This document shows positions 6,420-14,473 of a stretch of DNA of 30,349 nucleotides, piece after piece. Origin of the DNA: an uncultured Duganella sp. (GTDB lineage: Bacteria; Pseudomonadota; Gammaproteobacteria; Burkholderiales; Burkholderiaceae); NCBI GenBank assembly GCA_946482335.1, contig CAMLRG010000051.1, positions 1-30,349 of the forward strand, written 5' to 3'. The first letter of the stretch is position 1, and each line of letters begins with the position of its first letter. The position numbers and the translations under genes were made by a program. Under the pieces are notes generated by a model that was not told the origin of the DNA, did no database searches, and saw only the letters and a program-made list of their open reading frames with translations.

Positions 6420-7097
6420 ATGGATTCCAAGCTCGCCCATATCGCCGGCGCCATCGCCGAACCTGCCCGCGCCCGCATGCTGTGCTCCCTGCTGGACGGG
6501 CGTGCCCGCACCGCCACCGAACTGTCGGTGGTGGGGGAAGTGAGCCCCTCCACTGCCAGCGCCCATTTGGCGCGCCTGAAGGACGAGCAACTGCTGCTGC
6601 AGCTGGCGCAAGGCAAGCACCGCTACTACAAACTCGCCAGCCAGGAGGTGGCCGCCGCACTGGAAGCCTTGCTGGTGGTGGCGGGCTTGCCGCGCGACGA
6701 GTTCAAGCCCAATACGCCCGACCGCCTGCGCCATGCGCGCACTTGTTACGACCACATGGCGGGCACGGTGGCGGTACGGCTGCACGACCACTTTGCCGCC
6801 CAGGGCTGGCTGGCCGCCGACGGCGACGCGTACGGCTTGAGCGCGCAAGGCGAACAGCGCTTCGCGCAGCTTGGCCTGGACCTGGCCGCGCTGCGCAAGC
6901 TGCGGCGCCGCTTCGCCTGCCCTTGCCTGGACTGGAGCGAGCGCAAGCCCCACCTGGGCGGCGCGCTGGGTGCCGCCCTGTTGCAACTGGCGCTGCAGCG
7001 CGGCTGGGTGGAACAGGATCTCGACAGCCGCGCACTGCAGCTGCCGCCCAAAGGCCAACGCCAGATGCTGGCGGCCTTCGGTCTAAGCAGCGCTTAA
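6420..7097 (+). CDS. ArsR-family winged-helix transcriptional regulator
   Basis: 225 residues. The N-terminal winged helix-turn-helix spans about residues 5-85: AEPARARMLCSLLDGRARTATEL, then the recognition helix SPSTASAHLARLKDEQLL and the wing GKHRYYKL. The extended C-terminal half contains ACPCLDWSERKPHLGGALG (166-184), a block seen in a subgroup of ArsR-type regulators. Its Cys167/Cys169 and neighbouring His could sense metal, heme or oxidants. It starts 76 bases from the divergent P450-ABM pair and is their most likely regulator. There is no clear ribosome site before ATG 6420, and the message may be nearly leaderless. Ligand and operator are not established. Confidence 0.83.
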   Translation: MDSKLAHIAGAIAEPARARMLCSLLDGRARTATELSVVGEVSPSTASAHLARLKDEQLLLQLAQGKHRYYKLASQEVAAALEALLVVAGLPRDEFKPNTPDRLRHARTCYDHMAGTVAVRLHDHFAAQGWLAADGDAYGLSAQGEQRFAQLGLDLAALRKLRRRFACPCLDWSERKPHLGGALGAALLQLALQRGWVEQDLDSRALQLPPKGQRQMLAAFGLSSA

Positions 7098-7147
7098 GGT
7101 TTTGATAAGATGATGCGGTTTCCTGAACTCATCGGAGGCATCCGGCC

Positions 7148-7819
7148 ATGAAAAAATTCATCCGCGAAAACAAGGGCTTCATCGTCTTCCTGCTGACACT
7201 GGGCGTATTCCGCACCGCCATCGCCGACTGGAACCCGATCCCGTCCGCCTCGATGCACCCCAACCTGCTGGAAGGCGACGTGGTGTTCGTCAACCGCGTC
7301 GCCTACGACCTGAAGGTGCCGCTGACCGACATTTCGCTGCGCCAGCTCGGCGAGCCGCAGCGCGGCGACATCGTGACCTTTTCCTCGCCGAAGGATGGCA
7401 CGCGCCTGATCAAGCGCGTGGCGGCACTGCCGGGCGACCGCGTCGAAATCCGCAACGAACGCCTGGTCATCAACGGCAAGCCCTCCGAGTACGCTGTGCT
7501 GGGCAATGCGGTGGAACATATCGAACAGGTCGGCGACCTGCAGGCGCTGCAACTGCAGGAACACAATGCCAGCGCCAGCTACAGCATCCAGGTGCTGCCG
7601 CAAGTCGATGCCCGGCGCGACTTCGGCCCGGTCACGGTACCGGCCGGCAGCTACCTGATGCTGGGCGATAACCGCAACAACAGCCATGATTCGCGCTACA
7701 TCGGCTTCGTGCCGCGCGAATTGCTGATCGGCCGTGCCGAGCGCATCCTGGTGTCGGCCGATATCCTGGGCAACTGGAAGCCGCGCACGGAACGCATCGG
7801 CATGAGCTTGCGGCCATGA
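7148..7819 (+). CDS. lepB: Signal peptidase I (accessory paralog)
   Basis: 223 residues. A single N-terminal membrane segment (about 9-26) is followed by the S26 serine-lysine protease domain: nucleophile Ser35 in PSASMHP, general base Lys90 in TRLIKRVAALPGD, and GDNRNNSHDSRYIGFVP near residues 177-193. The housekeeping enzyme of proteobacteria usually has two membrane segments and sits with lepA and rnc. This one has one segment and lies in a coupled unit with an ABC ATPase and permease, so it is probably an additional, specialised copy. GGAGG at 7134-7138 supports the start. Its stop overlaps the next start by 4 bases (ATGA, 7816-7819), so the pair is translationally coupled. Confidence 0.93.
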   Translation: MKKFIRENKGFIVFLLTLGVFRTAIADWNPIPSASMHPNLLEGDVVFVNRVAYDLKVPLTDISLRQLGEPQRGDIVTFSSPKDGTRLIKRVAALPGDRVEIRNERLVINGKPSEYAVLGNAVEHIEQVGDLQALQLQEHNASASYSIQVLPQVDARRDFGPVTVPAGSYLMLGDNRNNSHDSRYIGFVPRELLIGRAERILVSADILGNWKPRTERIGMSLRP

Positions 7820-8550
7820 TCGAATTCCAGGGGCTGGCCAAACAATACGGCGGGTTTGCCGCCGTGCAGCCGCTGACGCTGACGGTGCGGCGCGGCGAAG
7901 TGTTCGGCTTCCTCGGACCGAACGGTGCCGGCAAGACCACCACCATCCGCATGATGATGGGCATCCTGGTGCCGAGCGCCGGCCGCGTGCTGGTGGGCGG
8001 CCTCGATTGCCAGGCCGATGCGGCCCTGGTCAAACGCCATGTCGGTTACCTGCCCGACAATCCGATCTTTTACGATTTCCTGCGCGGCCGCGAGATCCTG
8101 CAATTTGTGGCGGAGATGCACGGCATGCCGCGCCAGGCTGCCATCGAGCGCGCCGCCCGGCTGCTGCAGGAGTTCGGCCTGCAGGAAGTCAGCGAGGAAT
8201 TCGCCGTCAATTATTCGATGGGCATGAAGAAGAAGCTGGGCCTGGCCTGCGCCCTGGTGCACGATCCCGCCGTCCTGATCCTGGACGAGCCGATCAACGG
8301 CCTCGACCCGCGCGCGGCGCGCGAAGTGCAGGACCGGCTGGTGGCCAGCGCTGGCGCCGGCAAAACCATTTTCGTTTCGACCCACTTGCTCGATATGGCA
8401 CAGCGCATGTGCAACCGCGTCGGCATCATCAACCGCGGCGCGCTGGTGGCAACCGGTTCGCTGGATGAATTGCGCGGCGTCAGCAGCGCCAACAGCACGC
8501 TGGAAGAGCTGTTCCTCGAACTCACCGACGAAGACCGCCTGAGCGCATGA
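7816..8550 (+). CDS. ABC transporter ATP-binding protein (NatA/CcmA-like)
   Basis: 244 residues, one nucleotide-binding domain. Walker A is GPNGAGKT (34-41); the ABC signature is the divergent NYSMGMKKKLGLA; Walker B is VLILDEP followed by the D-loop; the H-loop His is in FVSTHLL. This pattern fits the NatA/CcmA-type exporters that drive ABC-2 permeases. It overlaps lepB upstream and the permease/protease gene downstream by 4 bases each, so all three should be made in fixed ratio and form one membrane complex or pathway. The substrate is unknown; a peptide or lipoprotein is plausible from the peptidase neighbours. Confidence 0.93.
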   Translation: MIEFQGLAKQYGGFAAVQPLTLTVRRGEVFGFLGPNGAGKTTTIRMMMGILVPSAGRVLVGGLDCQADAALVKRHVGYLPDNPIFYDFLRGREILQFVAEMHGMPRQAAIERAARLLQEFGLQEVSEEFAVNYSMGMKKKLGLACALVHDPAVLILDEPINGLDPRAAREVQDRLVASAGAGKTIFVSTHLLDMAQRMCNRVGIINRGALVATGSLDELRGVSSANSTLEELFLELTDEDRLSA

Positions 8551-10931
8551 GGGACCTGCCCAGCGCCCCGCGTGCATTCTGGCTGCTGGCGCGCCTGCGC
8601 TTGTTGCGGCTCCTGAACATGGGCAATGCGCTGCGCTTGCGCAAGGCGCCAACGGGTGCCAGCCGCCCCGCCACCAGCGGCAAAAAGAATGTGCGCTGGC
8701 TCATTTCCAGCCTGCTCGCAGGCTTCATGCTGTTTGCCTTCCTCAATACCGCCAGCACGTCGCTGCTGAACATGCAGTGCCGCCTGCCGACCGGCAGCCA
8801 GTGCCTGGCCACCGGCCACCAGGCCGGGCCAGGCCCGGGGCCGGAACAGGCCAGCCGGGAATTGCGCAGCGCCCCTTTTCATCCGGTGCTGATGCGGGCA
8901 GCCGCCATGCAGCTTTGCCTGCTGTTCGGCATCGCTTTCCTGATGCCGCTGGGCAGCAAGGAAATGGCGCGGCCCGACTGGGACCTCGAATGGCTGGTCA
9001 CTTTGCCCCTGCCGCGGCGCACCCTGCTGCTGGCGCGCATCGCGGAGCGCACGCTGGCCAACCCGTCCGGCATCCTGGCGCTGTGGCCGGTGTGCGTGGC
9101 GATCGCCTGGCACGCGGGACAGCGGTGGAGCGCGCCGCTGCTGGCGGCTGCCGCCACCCTGCCCCTGCTGGCATGCGCCGCCACGCTGCGCACGGTGGCC
9201 GATACCGGCTTGCGGTTGCGCCTTGCCCCTTCACAGCTGCGCAACCTGCAAGCCATCGCTTCGGTCGCCAGCTTGCCGCTGATGTACCTCGCCATTTCGT
9301 TTTCCATGCCGACCGCCACGCTCACCTTGGGCTGGGCCGCCCACTTTCCGGCATGGGCCCTGTGGACGCCTCCCGGCCTGGCATTGCAGGCACTGCAGGC
9401 GCGCGGCAGCCTGCAGGCGCTGGGCTATGGCGCACTCCTGGCGGGGCAGACGGCGCTGCTGGTATGGCTCGGCCTGCGCCTGCTGCGCGCCTTGCTGGCG
9501 GACGGTGTGGTCGCCACCGGTGCGCGCGAGACCGGCCGCGCCACGGAGCGCGCGGCAACTGGCGCAACCGGCACCACGGCCGGCGCCAGGATCGGCGCCA
9601 AGTTCGCCGGCATCGTTGCCGGCTGGGCGCCCGGCACAGCGCTGCAGCGGCGCGAGCTGCGGCTGCTGAGCCGGGACCGCAACTTCCTGGTGCAAAGCCT
9701 GCTGATTCCCATTGTGATTTTCGGCAGCCAGCTGGTATTGAATGGCCAGGTGGAGAATATGGGCCAGTTCCTCGGCAACCCCGCCTTGCTGTCCTCGGTT
9801 GCCTTCGGCCTGGGCGCCTACGTGCTGATGCTGTCCGCCTTCCAGACCATCAACACCGAAGGGCAATCGCTGTGGATGCTGTACACCTACCCGCACAGCA
9901 TCGGCAGCATGCTGGCGCAGAAGGCGCAACTGTGGTCACTGCTGGCAATGGCTTATCCGCTGGCGGTATTCGGCATGGGCCTCTGGTTCGGCGTGACGGC
10001 CGATGGCCGCCTGCTGGCGCAAGCCGTCCTGGTCCTGGCCGGCATCCCGATCTTCGCCACCATTGCGGTAGCGCTGGGCGTGTGGGCCTGCGATCCGCTG
10101 GCGCAGGATGCGCACACGCGCGTGCGGCCCACATTCGCGTACGCCTACCTGATCCTGTCCTCGCTGTACACCTATGCCCTGAACACGCGCGCATGGCATG
10201 TGCGCCTGGCGGCGATCGTCCTGCTGGCCGCACTTGCCCTGTCGCTGTGGCAGCGCGCCCGCGACGCCCTGCCCTACCTGCTCGACCCGACCGCCACCCC
10301 GCCGCCGCGCGTCTCCGCATCGGACGGCATCATGGCCGCGATCCTGTTCTTCCTGCTGCAATTGCTGGTGGCAGGGGCAATGCACCTGGCCGGCAGGACT
10401 GTCGCGATCCCGGAGCTGGCAGCCTCCTTTGCCATCGCCGGCGCGCTGGTATATGCACTGGCGCGCCTGCTGTACTGGCGCAGCGGCACGACGGGCGTGC
10501 CGCGCCTATGGCATGGCGCCTGGCACGACGCCTGGCGCAGTGCGCTCGGCTGGGGGCTGCTGATGGCGCTGCCAGCCCTGGCTGCCGGCGCCTTATGGCT
10601 GGCCGTCCTGCGCCATGCCGGCGCCATGCCGCCCGCGCCAGCGCGCGCCGCGCTGGTCTGGCTGGTGCCGCTGGCCGTACTGGCCGCACCCATATTCGAA
10701 GAATTCATCTTCCGCGGCCAGCTTTTCGGCGGCTTGCGCCGCTCGCTGCCAGGCTGGCCTGCGATGGCCGCCAGCGCAGCGCTGTTCGCCGTCATCCATC
10801 CCCCGCTGGCCATGGCGCCGGTGTTCGTACTGGGCCTTTGCACCGCCTATGCCGCGCAGCGCAGCAAATCGCTGCTGGCCCCCATGCTGGCGCACGCCCT
10901 GTACAACGGCGGCATGCTGGTGCTGCAGTAA
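8547..10931 (+). CDS. ABC-2 type permease fused to a CPBP (CAAX-like) intramembrane metalloprotease
   Basis: 794 residues with many hydrophobic segments. Residues 1 to about 590 resemble a large ABC-2 permease: a cytoplasmic N-terminus, a segment near 55-75, then several helices and the conserved-looking RRELRLLSRDRNFLVQSLL block around 368-388 that starts a second membrane half. The C-terminal 200 residues form a CPBP domain with all catalytic motifs: EExxxR (Glu718, Glu719, Arg723), the motif-2 His751 in FAVIHP, and HxxxN (His783, Asn787). CPBP proteases cleave or process substrates inside the membrane, and some confer self-immunity to bacteriocins. The fusion next to an ABC ATPase and signal peptidase suggests coupled processing and export. 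Permease/CPBP fusions are known, but the substrate here is not. Confidence 0.85.
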   Translation: MRDLPSAPRAFWLLARLRLLRLLNMGNALRLRKAPTGASRPATSGKKNVRWLISSLLAGFMLFAFLNTASTSLLNMQCRLPTGSQCLATGHQAGPGPGPEQASRELRSAPFHPVLMRAAAMQLCLLFGIAFLMPLGSKEMARPDWDLEWLVTLPLPRRTLLLARIAERTLANPSGILALWPVCVAIAWHAGQRWSAPLLAAAATLPLLACAATLRTVADTGLRLRLAPSQLRNLQAIASVASLPLMYLAISFSMPTATLTLGWAAHFPAWALWTPPGLALQALQARGSLQALGYGALLAGQTALLVWLGLRLLRALLADGVVATGARETGRATERAATGATGTTAGARIGAKFAGIVAGWAPGTALQRRELRLLSRDRNFLVQSLLIPIVIFGSQLVLNGQVENMGQFLGNPALLSSVAFGLGAYVLMLSAFQTINTEGQSLWMLYTYPHSIGSMLAQKAQLWSLLAMAYPLAVFGMGLWFGVTADGRLLAQAVLVLAGIPIFATIAVALGVWACDPLAQDAHTRVRPTFAYAYLILSSLYTYALNTRAWHVRLAAIVLLAALALSLWQRARDALPYLLDPTATPPPRVSASDGIMAAILFFLLQLLVAGAMHLAGRTVAIPELAASFAIAGALVYALARLLYWRSGTTGVPRLWHGAWHDAWRSALGWGLLMALPALAAGALWLAVLRHAGAMPPAPARAALVWLVPLAVLAAPIFEEFIFRGQLFGGLRRSLPGWPAMAASAALFAVIHPPLAMAPVFVLGLCTAYAAQRSKSLLAPMLAHALYNGGMLVLQ

Positions 10932-10964
10932 AAAAAAGCGGTGGCCTGAAAACAGGACCACCGC
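10930..10964 (-). terminator. Rho-independent terminator for the AIM24-terC transcript
   Basis: Stem GCGGTGG-CCTG (10938-10948), loop AAAA, CAGG-A-CCACCGC (10953-10964). Read on the minus strand it ends in an unbroken run of eight T (10937-10930). The tract overlaps the stop codon of the converging permease/protease gene. A second hairpin, AACGCC-ATGGG-GGCGTT (10972-10988), lies between it and the AIM24-like stop. Confidence 0.85.
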
Positions 10965-11015
10965 AAGGAAGAACGCCATGGGGGCGTTAAACGGAGCGCA
11001 AAGCGCGTCAATTCA

Positions 11016-11714
11016 TTACTGGCTCTGGTGCGACATCATCCAGGCCACGAAGGCTGCGCGGTTGCGCGAGCAGATCAGCACTTTGCCGCGCCCGGAGAAG
11101 CGCAGCACCATGCCTTCGCCGCTGGTCACGGAATTCACCAGGCTCCCCAGCAGGCCGCCGCCCGAGCGGGTTGCCACCGCCAGCTCATAGCGCAGCGCGC
11201 TATCCCAGGCCACCACGTGGGCGTTATCGATCACCACTTCCCGGCCCGGCTCGACCTCGACTTCATGCAACGCGCCAAAGCCGGACACCACCAGTTGGCC
11301 CTGGCCGGTCGATTCGGTGACGAAGAAGCCGCCGCTCTGGCCGAACAGCGCATTGCCCACGTTCTGGGTGCGCACGCGCAGATCGATTCCGCTGCTGGCG
11401 GCAACGAAGGCGCCGTCGCTGATCATGTACTGGCGCTCGCCCACGTCCAGCACGCGCATGGCGCCCGGCAGGTTGGGCGACAGCAGGCAGCTGCCGTCGC
11501 CGCCGCTGGCTTCGATGTTTTGCTGGAAGAACGATTCGCCGTTCGCCAGGGAGCGCATCAGCGCGCCGCCCAGGCCGCCCCGCATCTTGCCTTTCAGCTC
11601 AAGCGCGGCATCCATCATCACCATCGCATTCGATTCGCAGAAGATGCGTTCGCCCTGCTTCATCGACACTTGCAGGAAGGGATCGATATCCCCGGTCACA
11701 GTGAAAGTCGTCAT
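11016..11714 (-). CDS. AIM24 family protein (TIGR00266-like)
   Basis: 232 residues, all beta-rich and glycine-rich without membrane segment or signal peptide. The pattern matches the AIM24/DUF124 family: an opening FxVxGDIDPFLQVSMKQGERIFCESNAMVMM, then the repeat-like GGLGGALMRSLANGESFF, and GFFVTESTGQGQLVVSGFG near the middle. The family forms a double-stranded beta-helix fold of unknown biochemical role and has been linked to Ter-type membrane-stress systems. ATG 11714 is preferred over an in-frame TTG at 11723 that lies within the terC stop region. It follows terC by five bases in the same operon, with a terminator downstream. Confidence 0.88.
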   Translation of the reverse strand: MTTFTVTGDIDPFLQVSMKQGERIFCESNAMVMMDAALELKGKMRGGLGGALMRSLANGESFFQQNIEASGGDGSCLLSPNLPGAMRVLDVGERQYMISDGAFVAASSGIDLRVRTQNVGNALFGQSGGFFVTESTGQGQLVVSGFGALHEVEVEPGREVVIDNAHVVAWDSALRYELAVATRSGGGLLGSLVNSVTSGEGMVLRFSGRGKVLICSRNRAAFVAWMMSHQSQ

Positions 11715-11719
11715 GGTTC

Positions 11720-12757
11720 TCAAGCGTTCATTTCAAGTTTCTTATGGCGGATCGAGGACCACAGGGAAGCCACGATGAATGCCACACCAATCAGGCCGGT
11801 AATCACTTCCGGTATATGGAACTTCATGCTGGCCAACATGATCACCGCCAGGATGCCGATCGCATAGTGCGCGCCGTGCTCCAGGTAGACGTACTCTTCG
11901 AGCGTGCCCTTGTGCACCAGGTAGACCGTCATCGAGCGTACGAACATGGCGCCGATCGCCAGGCCCAGCATGATGATCACGACGTCGCTGGTGATGGCAA
12001 ACGCGCCGATCACGCCGTCGAAGGAGAACGATGCGTCCAGCACTTCCAGGTACAGGAAGCCGCCCACGCCGCCGCGCTTGACCAGGTCGCCGGCATTCAC
12101 GCCGCCTTCTTCTTCCTTCTCCAGCCAGGTGGACAGCGCGTCCACGCCGACGTAGATCAGCAAGCCCCACATGCCGGCCACCAGCACGATGAATTTCTGC
12201 GCTTCGTCGACGATGCTGAGGCTCCCCAGCAGCACGCCCATGGAAATCATGATGGCAATCGACGACACCTTGCCCAGCGCGCCCAGCTTGCGCTCGACGT
12301 GGCCCAGCCAGTGCATCTGCTTTTCATGGTCGAAGATGAAATTCAGGAACACCATCAGCAGGAACATGCCGCCGAATGCCGCCACTTCCGCGTGGTGGTT
12401 GGTCAGGTGGGTCGAGAAGGCTTTCGGGTCGTTCAGTGCCAGCGTCCAGACGTCGGGAATGCTGAGGTCTGCCGCCACCGCCACGATTACCAGCGGGAAC
12501 ACCAGCCGCATGCCGAATACCGCGATGATGATGCCGACACCGAGGAACAGCTTTTGCCAGAACGCGTCCCAGGTTTTCAGGACGGAGGCATTGACCACGG
12601 CGTTATCGAAGGAGAGCGAAACTTCCATCACGCTCAGGATTAAGGCGATCCACAGGGCCGCCAGGGCGCCGCTGATGCCGGTTTGTTGGTATCCCCACCA
12701 CCCTGCTGCCGCAAGACAGATGAAGGAGACCAGGAATGAGACCCTGAAGTGCTTCAT
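11720..12757 (-). CDS. DUF475 / TerC-like integral membrane protein
   Basis: 345 residues with about nine hydrophobic segments. It carries the TerC-superfamily motifs: an acidic residue and Asn in the first conserved helix (MEVSLSFDNAVVNA) and the second-half equivalent EVLDASFSFDGVIGAFAIT, both presumed to bind metal ions within the membrane. TerC-type proteins are associated with tellurite resistance, metal (for example Mn) homeostasis and envelope stress. The DUF475 subfamily is identified from the long loop containing HHAEVAAFGGMFLLMVFLNFIFDHEK. It is first in a two-gene operon with the AIM24-like gene and is divergent from the nhaR-like regulator 101 bases away, which is therefore a candidate controller. 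Confidence 0.88.
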   Translation of the reverse strand: MKHFRVSFLVSFICLAAAGWWGYQQTGISGALAALWIALILSVMEVSLSFDNAVVNASVLKTWDAFWQKLFLGVGIIIAVFGMRLVFPLVIVAVAADLSIPDVWTLALNDPKAFSTHLTNHHAEVAAFGGMFLLMVFLNFIFDHEKQMHWLGHVERKLGALGKVSSIAIMISMGVLLGSLSIVDEAQKFIVLVAGMWGLLIYVGVDALSTWLEKEEEGGVNAGDLVKRGGVGGFLYLEVLDASFSFDGVIGAFAITSDVVIIMLGLAIGAMFVRSMTVYLVHKGTLEEYVYLEHGAHYAIGILAVIMLASMKFHIPEVITGLIGVAFIVASLWSSIRHKKLEMNA

Positions 12758-12831
12758 CGGTTTTTCCCTTTCTCGTTGTTTGGTTCGGCAAGTCTAAGGT
12801 CTGCCAGCCCATTTAAAAATAGAAGATAATC

Positions 12832-12844
12832 GAAGTATTACTTC
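12832..12844. promoter_or_regulatory. Palindrome GAAGTA-T-TACTTC in the terC/nhaR divergent region
   Basis: Perfect six-base arms about one central base. It lies directly after a possible nhaR -10 element GATAAT (12825-12830), so a bound protein would cover the nhaR start region. LysR-type regulators commonly bind such interrupted dyads and repress their own genes. The nhaR product is the natural candidate but this is inference. Confidence 0.5.
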
Positions 12845-12858
12845 CGGAAAACCGAAGC

Positions 12859-13749
12859 ATGAAAACTACTGGCCTGAACTTCCGTCACCTCTACTTCTTC
12901 CGCACGGTCGCCGCCGAGGGCAGCGTGACGCGGGCCGCCGACCGCCTGGGCCTGGCCATCCAGACCGTGAGCACGCAGATTGCCGCCCTGGAGCAGTCGA
13001 TCGGCAAGTCACTGCTGACCCAGCAGGGGCGCCGCCTGGTGCCGACCGAGGCCGGGCGGGTGGCGCTCACCTATGCCGAGCAGATTTTCCAGCTGGGCGA
13101 CCGCATGCAGGAGGCGCTGGAGGAAGTCGATGCGGGCAAGGTGCGGCTGGCGGTCGGCATATCCGACTCCATGCCCAAGCTGATCGCGGCGCACTACCTG
13201 GAGGCCGCGCTGCCGCCCGAGCGGGCGGTGCGGCTGGTGTGCACCGAGGGCGAGTTCGACGCGCTGCTGGCCGAACTGGCGCTGCACAAGCTGGACGTGG
13301 TGCTGACCGACCGTCCGGTGCGCGCCAGCGCCTCGCTGCGCGTGTTCAGCCACCTGCTGGGCGAAAGCGAAATGCAGCTGTTCGGCACACGCGTCCTGGC
13401 GCGCAAGTACGGCAAGGATTTCCCAGCCGGCCTGAATGGCGCCCCGCTGCTGCTGCCGACCCGCAACACGGCCCTGCGTGGGCGCATCGATGCCTGGCTG
13501 CTGGAACAGGGCGTGCGGCCCGACGTGGTGGGGGAATTCGAGGACAGCGCGATGCTGAACACCTTCGGCCGCAACGGCATGGGGCTGTTCTTCGCGCCGG
13601 CGGCGCTGGCGGGCGACATGCTGGAGCAGTTCGGCGCCCTGCCGGTGGGCCCGGCGCCCGAACTGCGCGAGCAGTTCTATGCGATTTCCAGCGAGCGGCG
13701 CATCAGCCACCCGGTGGTGGAGCGGATGCTGAATACTTCGCCGCGATAG
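12859..13749 (+). CDS. nhaR: LysR-type regulator, NhaR-like
   Basis: 296 residues. The N-terminal LysR helix-turn-helix (about 5-64) reads FRHLYFFRTVAAEGSVTRAADRLGLAIQTVSTQIAALEQSIGKSLL. The effector domain contains blocks I recognise from Escherichia coli NhaR: LALHKLDVVLTDRPV, LLLPTRNTALRGRIDAWL and VGEFEDSAMLNTFGRNGMGLFFAP. NhaR activates the sodium/proton antiporter gene nhaA in response to sodium and also matrix genes. No nhaA is in this window, so the target here may be the divergent terC operon. No strong ribosome site is present. The 3' end overlaps the converging cecR-like gene by 47 bases. Confidence 0.87.
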   Translation: MKTTGLNFRHLYFFRTVAAEGSVTRAADRLGLAIQTVSTQIAALEQSIGKSLLTQQGRRLVPTEAGRVALTYAEQIFQLGDRMQEALEEVDAGKVRLAVGISDSMPKLIAAHYLEAALPPERAVRLVCTEGEFDALLAELALHKLDVVLTDRPVRASASLRVFSHLLGESEMQLFGTRVLARKYGKDFPAGLNGAPLLLPTRNTALRGRIDAWLLEQGVRPDVVGEFEDSAMLNTFGRNGMGLFFAPAALAGDMLEQFGALPVGPAPELREQFYAISSERRISHPVVERMLNTSPR

Positions 13750-14407
13750 CCGCCAGGCCGGCGCTGGCGTAAGCCATCATATCGTCGACCAGGGCGTCGA
13801 CGTCGTTGCTTAAGGCCGGAAACAGGTTGGAGCGCATTTCGCGCGGCGCCACCAGCAGGGCCAGGCAGGGCGACATCAGCAGGAACAGGGAGCGCTGCAG
13901 GCCCGGCGTGGTGGGCGGCAGGCCGGTGATCTGCGCTACCAGCCCTACCATCAGCATGGCTTTGGGGGCGATGGCTTTCTGCACCAGCGCAGGGGCGTGC
14001 TCGGTGGGCGACATCAGCTCGCGGATGACGACGCGCGCCCCCCAATGGGCCAGCGGGCCGGTGGCGCGCTGCACGATGCCGCGCAGGATCACGCGCAGCT
14101 TGTCGCGCGGCGGCAACTCGCGTGCGGCGATTTCCTGCATTTCGTCCAGCTTGAGCAAATGGTGGTGGGCTTCCACCAGCACCGCCTCATAAAGCGCGCC
14201 GCGGCTGCCGAAGTGATAATTGACCGCAGCGATATTGGTACCGGCGCGGGCGCAGATTTCCTTGCTGGTGGCGTCGGCGAAGCCGCGCTCCGCAAACACC
14301 TGCCCTGCCACGTCGAGCAAAGTCTGGCGCGTGGCGTCGCCATCCTGGCGGCTGCCCCGGCTGCTGCGTCCCCTAGCCTGTTTGTCAGTATTTCCCATGG
14401 CTTGCAT
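13703..14407 (-). CDS. cecR: TetR-family repressor, CecR (YbiH)-like
   Basis: 234 residues. The N-terminal TetR helix-turn-helix (about 24-70) reads RQTLLDVAGQVFAERGFADATSKEICARAGTNIAAVNYHFGSRGALYEAV. The ligand-binding domain has the DUF1956-like stretch (LARGIVQRATGPLAHWGARVVIRELMSPT-type pattern) of CecR. In Escherichia coli, CecR represses the ybhGFSR efflux operon, and the same arrangement occurs here: the gene diverges from a ybhG-like gene across a 66-base region holding a perfect palindrome. ATG 14407 is used; ATG 14398 is an equally possible start, and neither has a strong ribosome site. The 3' end overlaps nhaR tail-to-tail. Inducing ligands are not predictable from sequence. Confidence 0.87.
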   Translation of the reverse strand: MQAMGNTDKQARGRSSRGSRQDGDATRQTLLDVAGQVFAERGFADATSKEICARAGTNIAAVNYHFGSRGALYEAVLVEAHHHLLKLDEMQEIAARELPPRDKLRVILRGIVQRATGPLAHWGARVVIRELMSPTEHAPALVQKAIAPKAMLMVGLVAQITGLPPTTPGLQRSLFLLMSPCLALLVAPREMRSNLFPALSNDVDALVDDMMAYASAGLAAIAAKYSASAPPPGG

Positions 14408-14421
14408 TGTACGTCGAAAAT

Positions 14422-14445
14422 AAATTCAAATCCAAATTTGAATTT
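14422..14445. promoter_or_regulatory. Operator palindrome AAATTCAAAT-CCAA-ATTTGAATTT (CecR-like site)
   Basis: Perfect ten-base arms with a four-base spacer, centred between the divergent TetR gene and the pump operon. It is strikingly AT-rich in a GC-rich genome. It lies just before a -10 element TAGAAT (14450-14455, five of six matches) for the pump operon, so bound repressor would cover the promoter. The pump ribosome site AGGAGG (14462-14467) follows. Confidence 0.85.
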
Positions 14446-14473
14446 GATGTAGAATTTCCGCAGGAGGTTCGCC

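Noticed and set aside
5366..7105. Long plus-strand frame across the P450 region and into the ArsR-like gene
   Set aside because: It is the antisense of the P450 and then an off-frame reading of the regulator. The P450 heme loop and the regulator helix-turn-helix fix the true frames.
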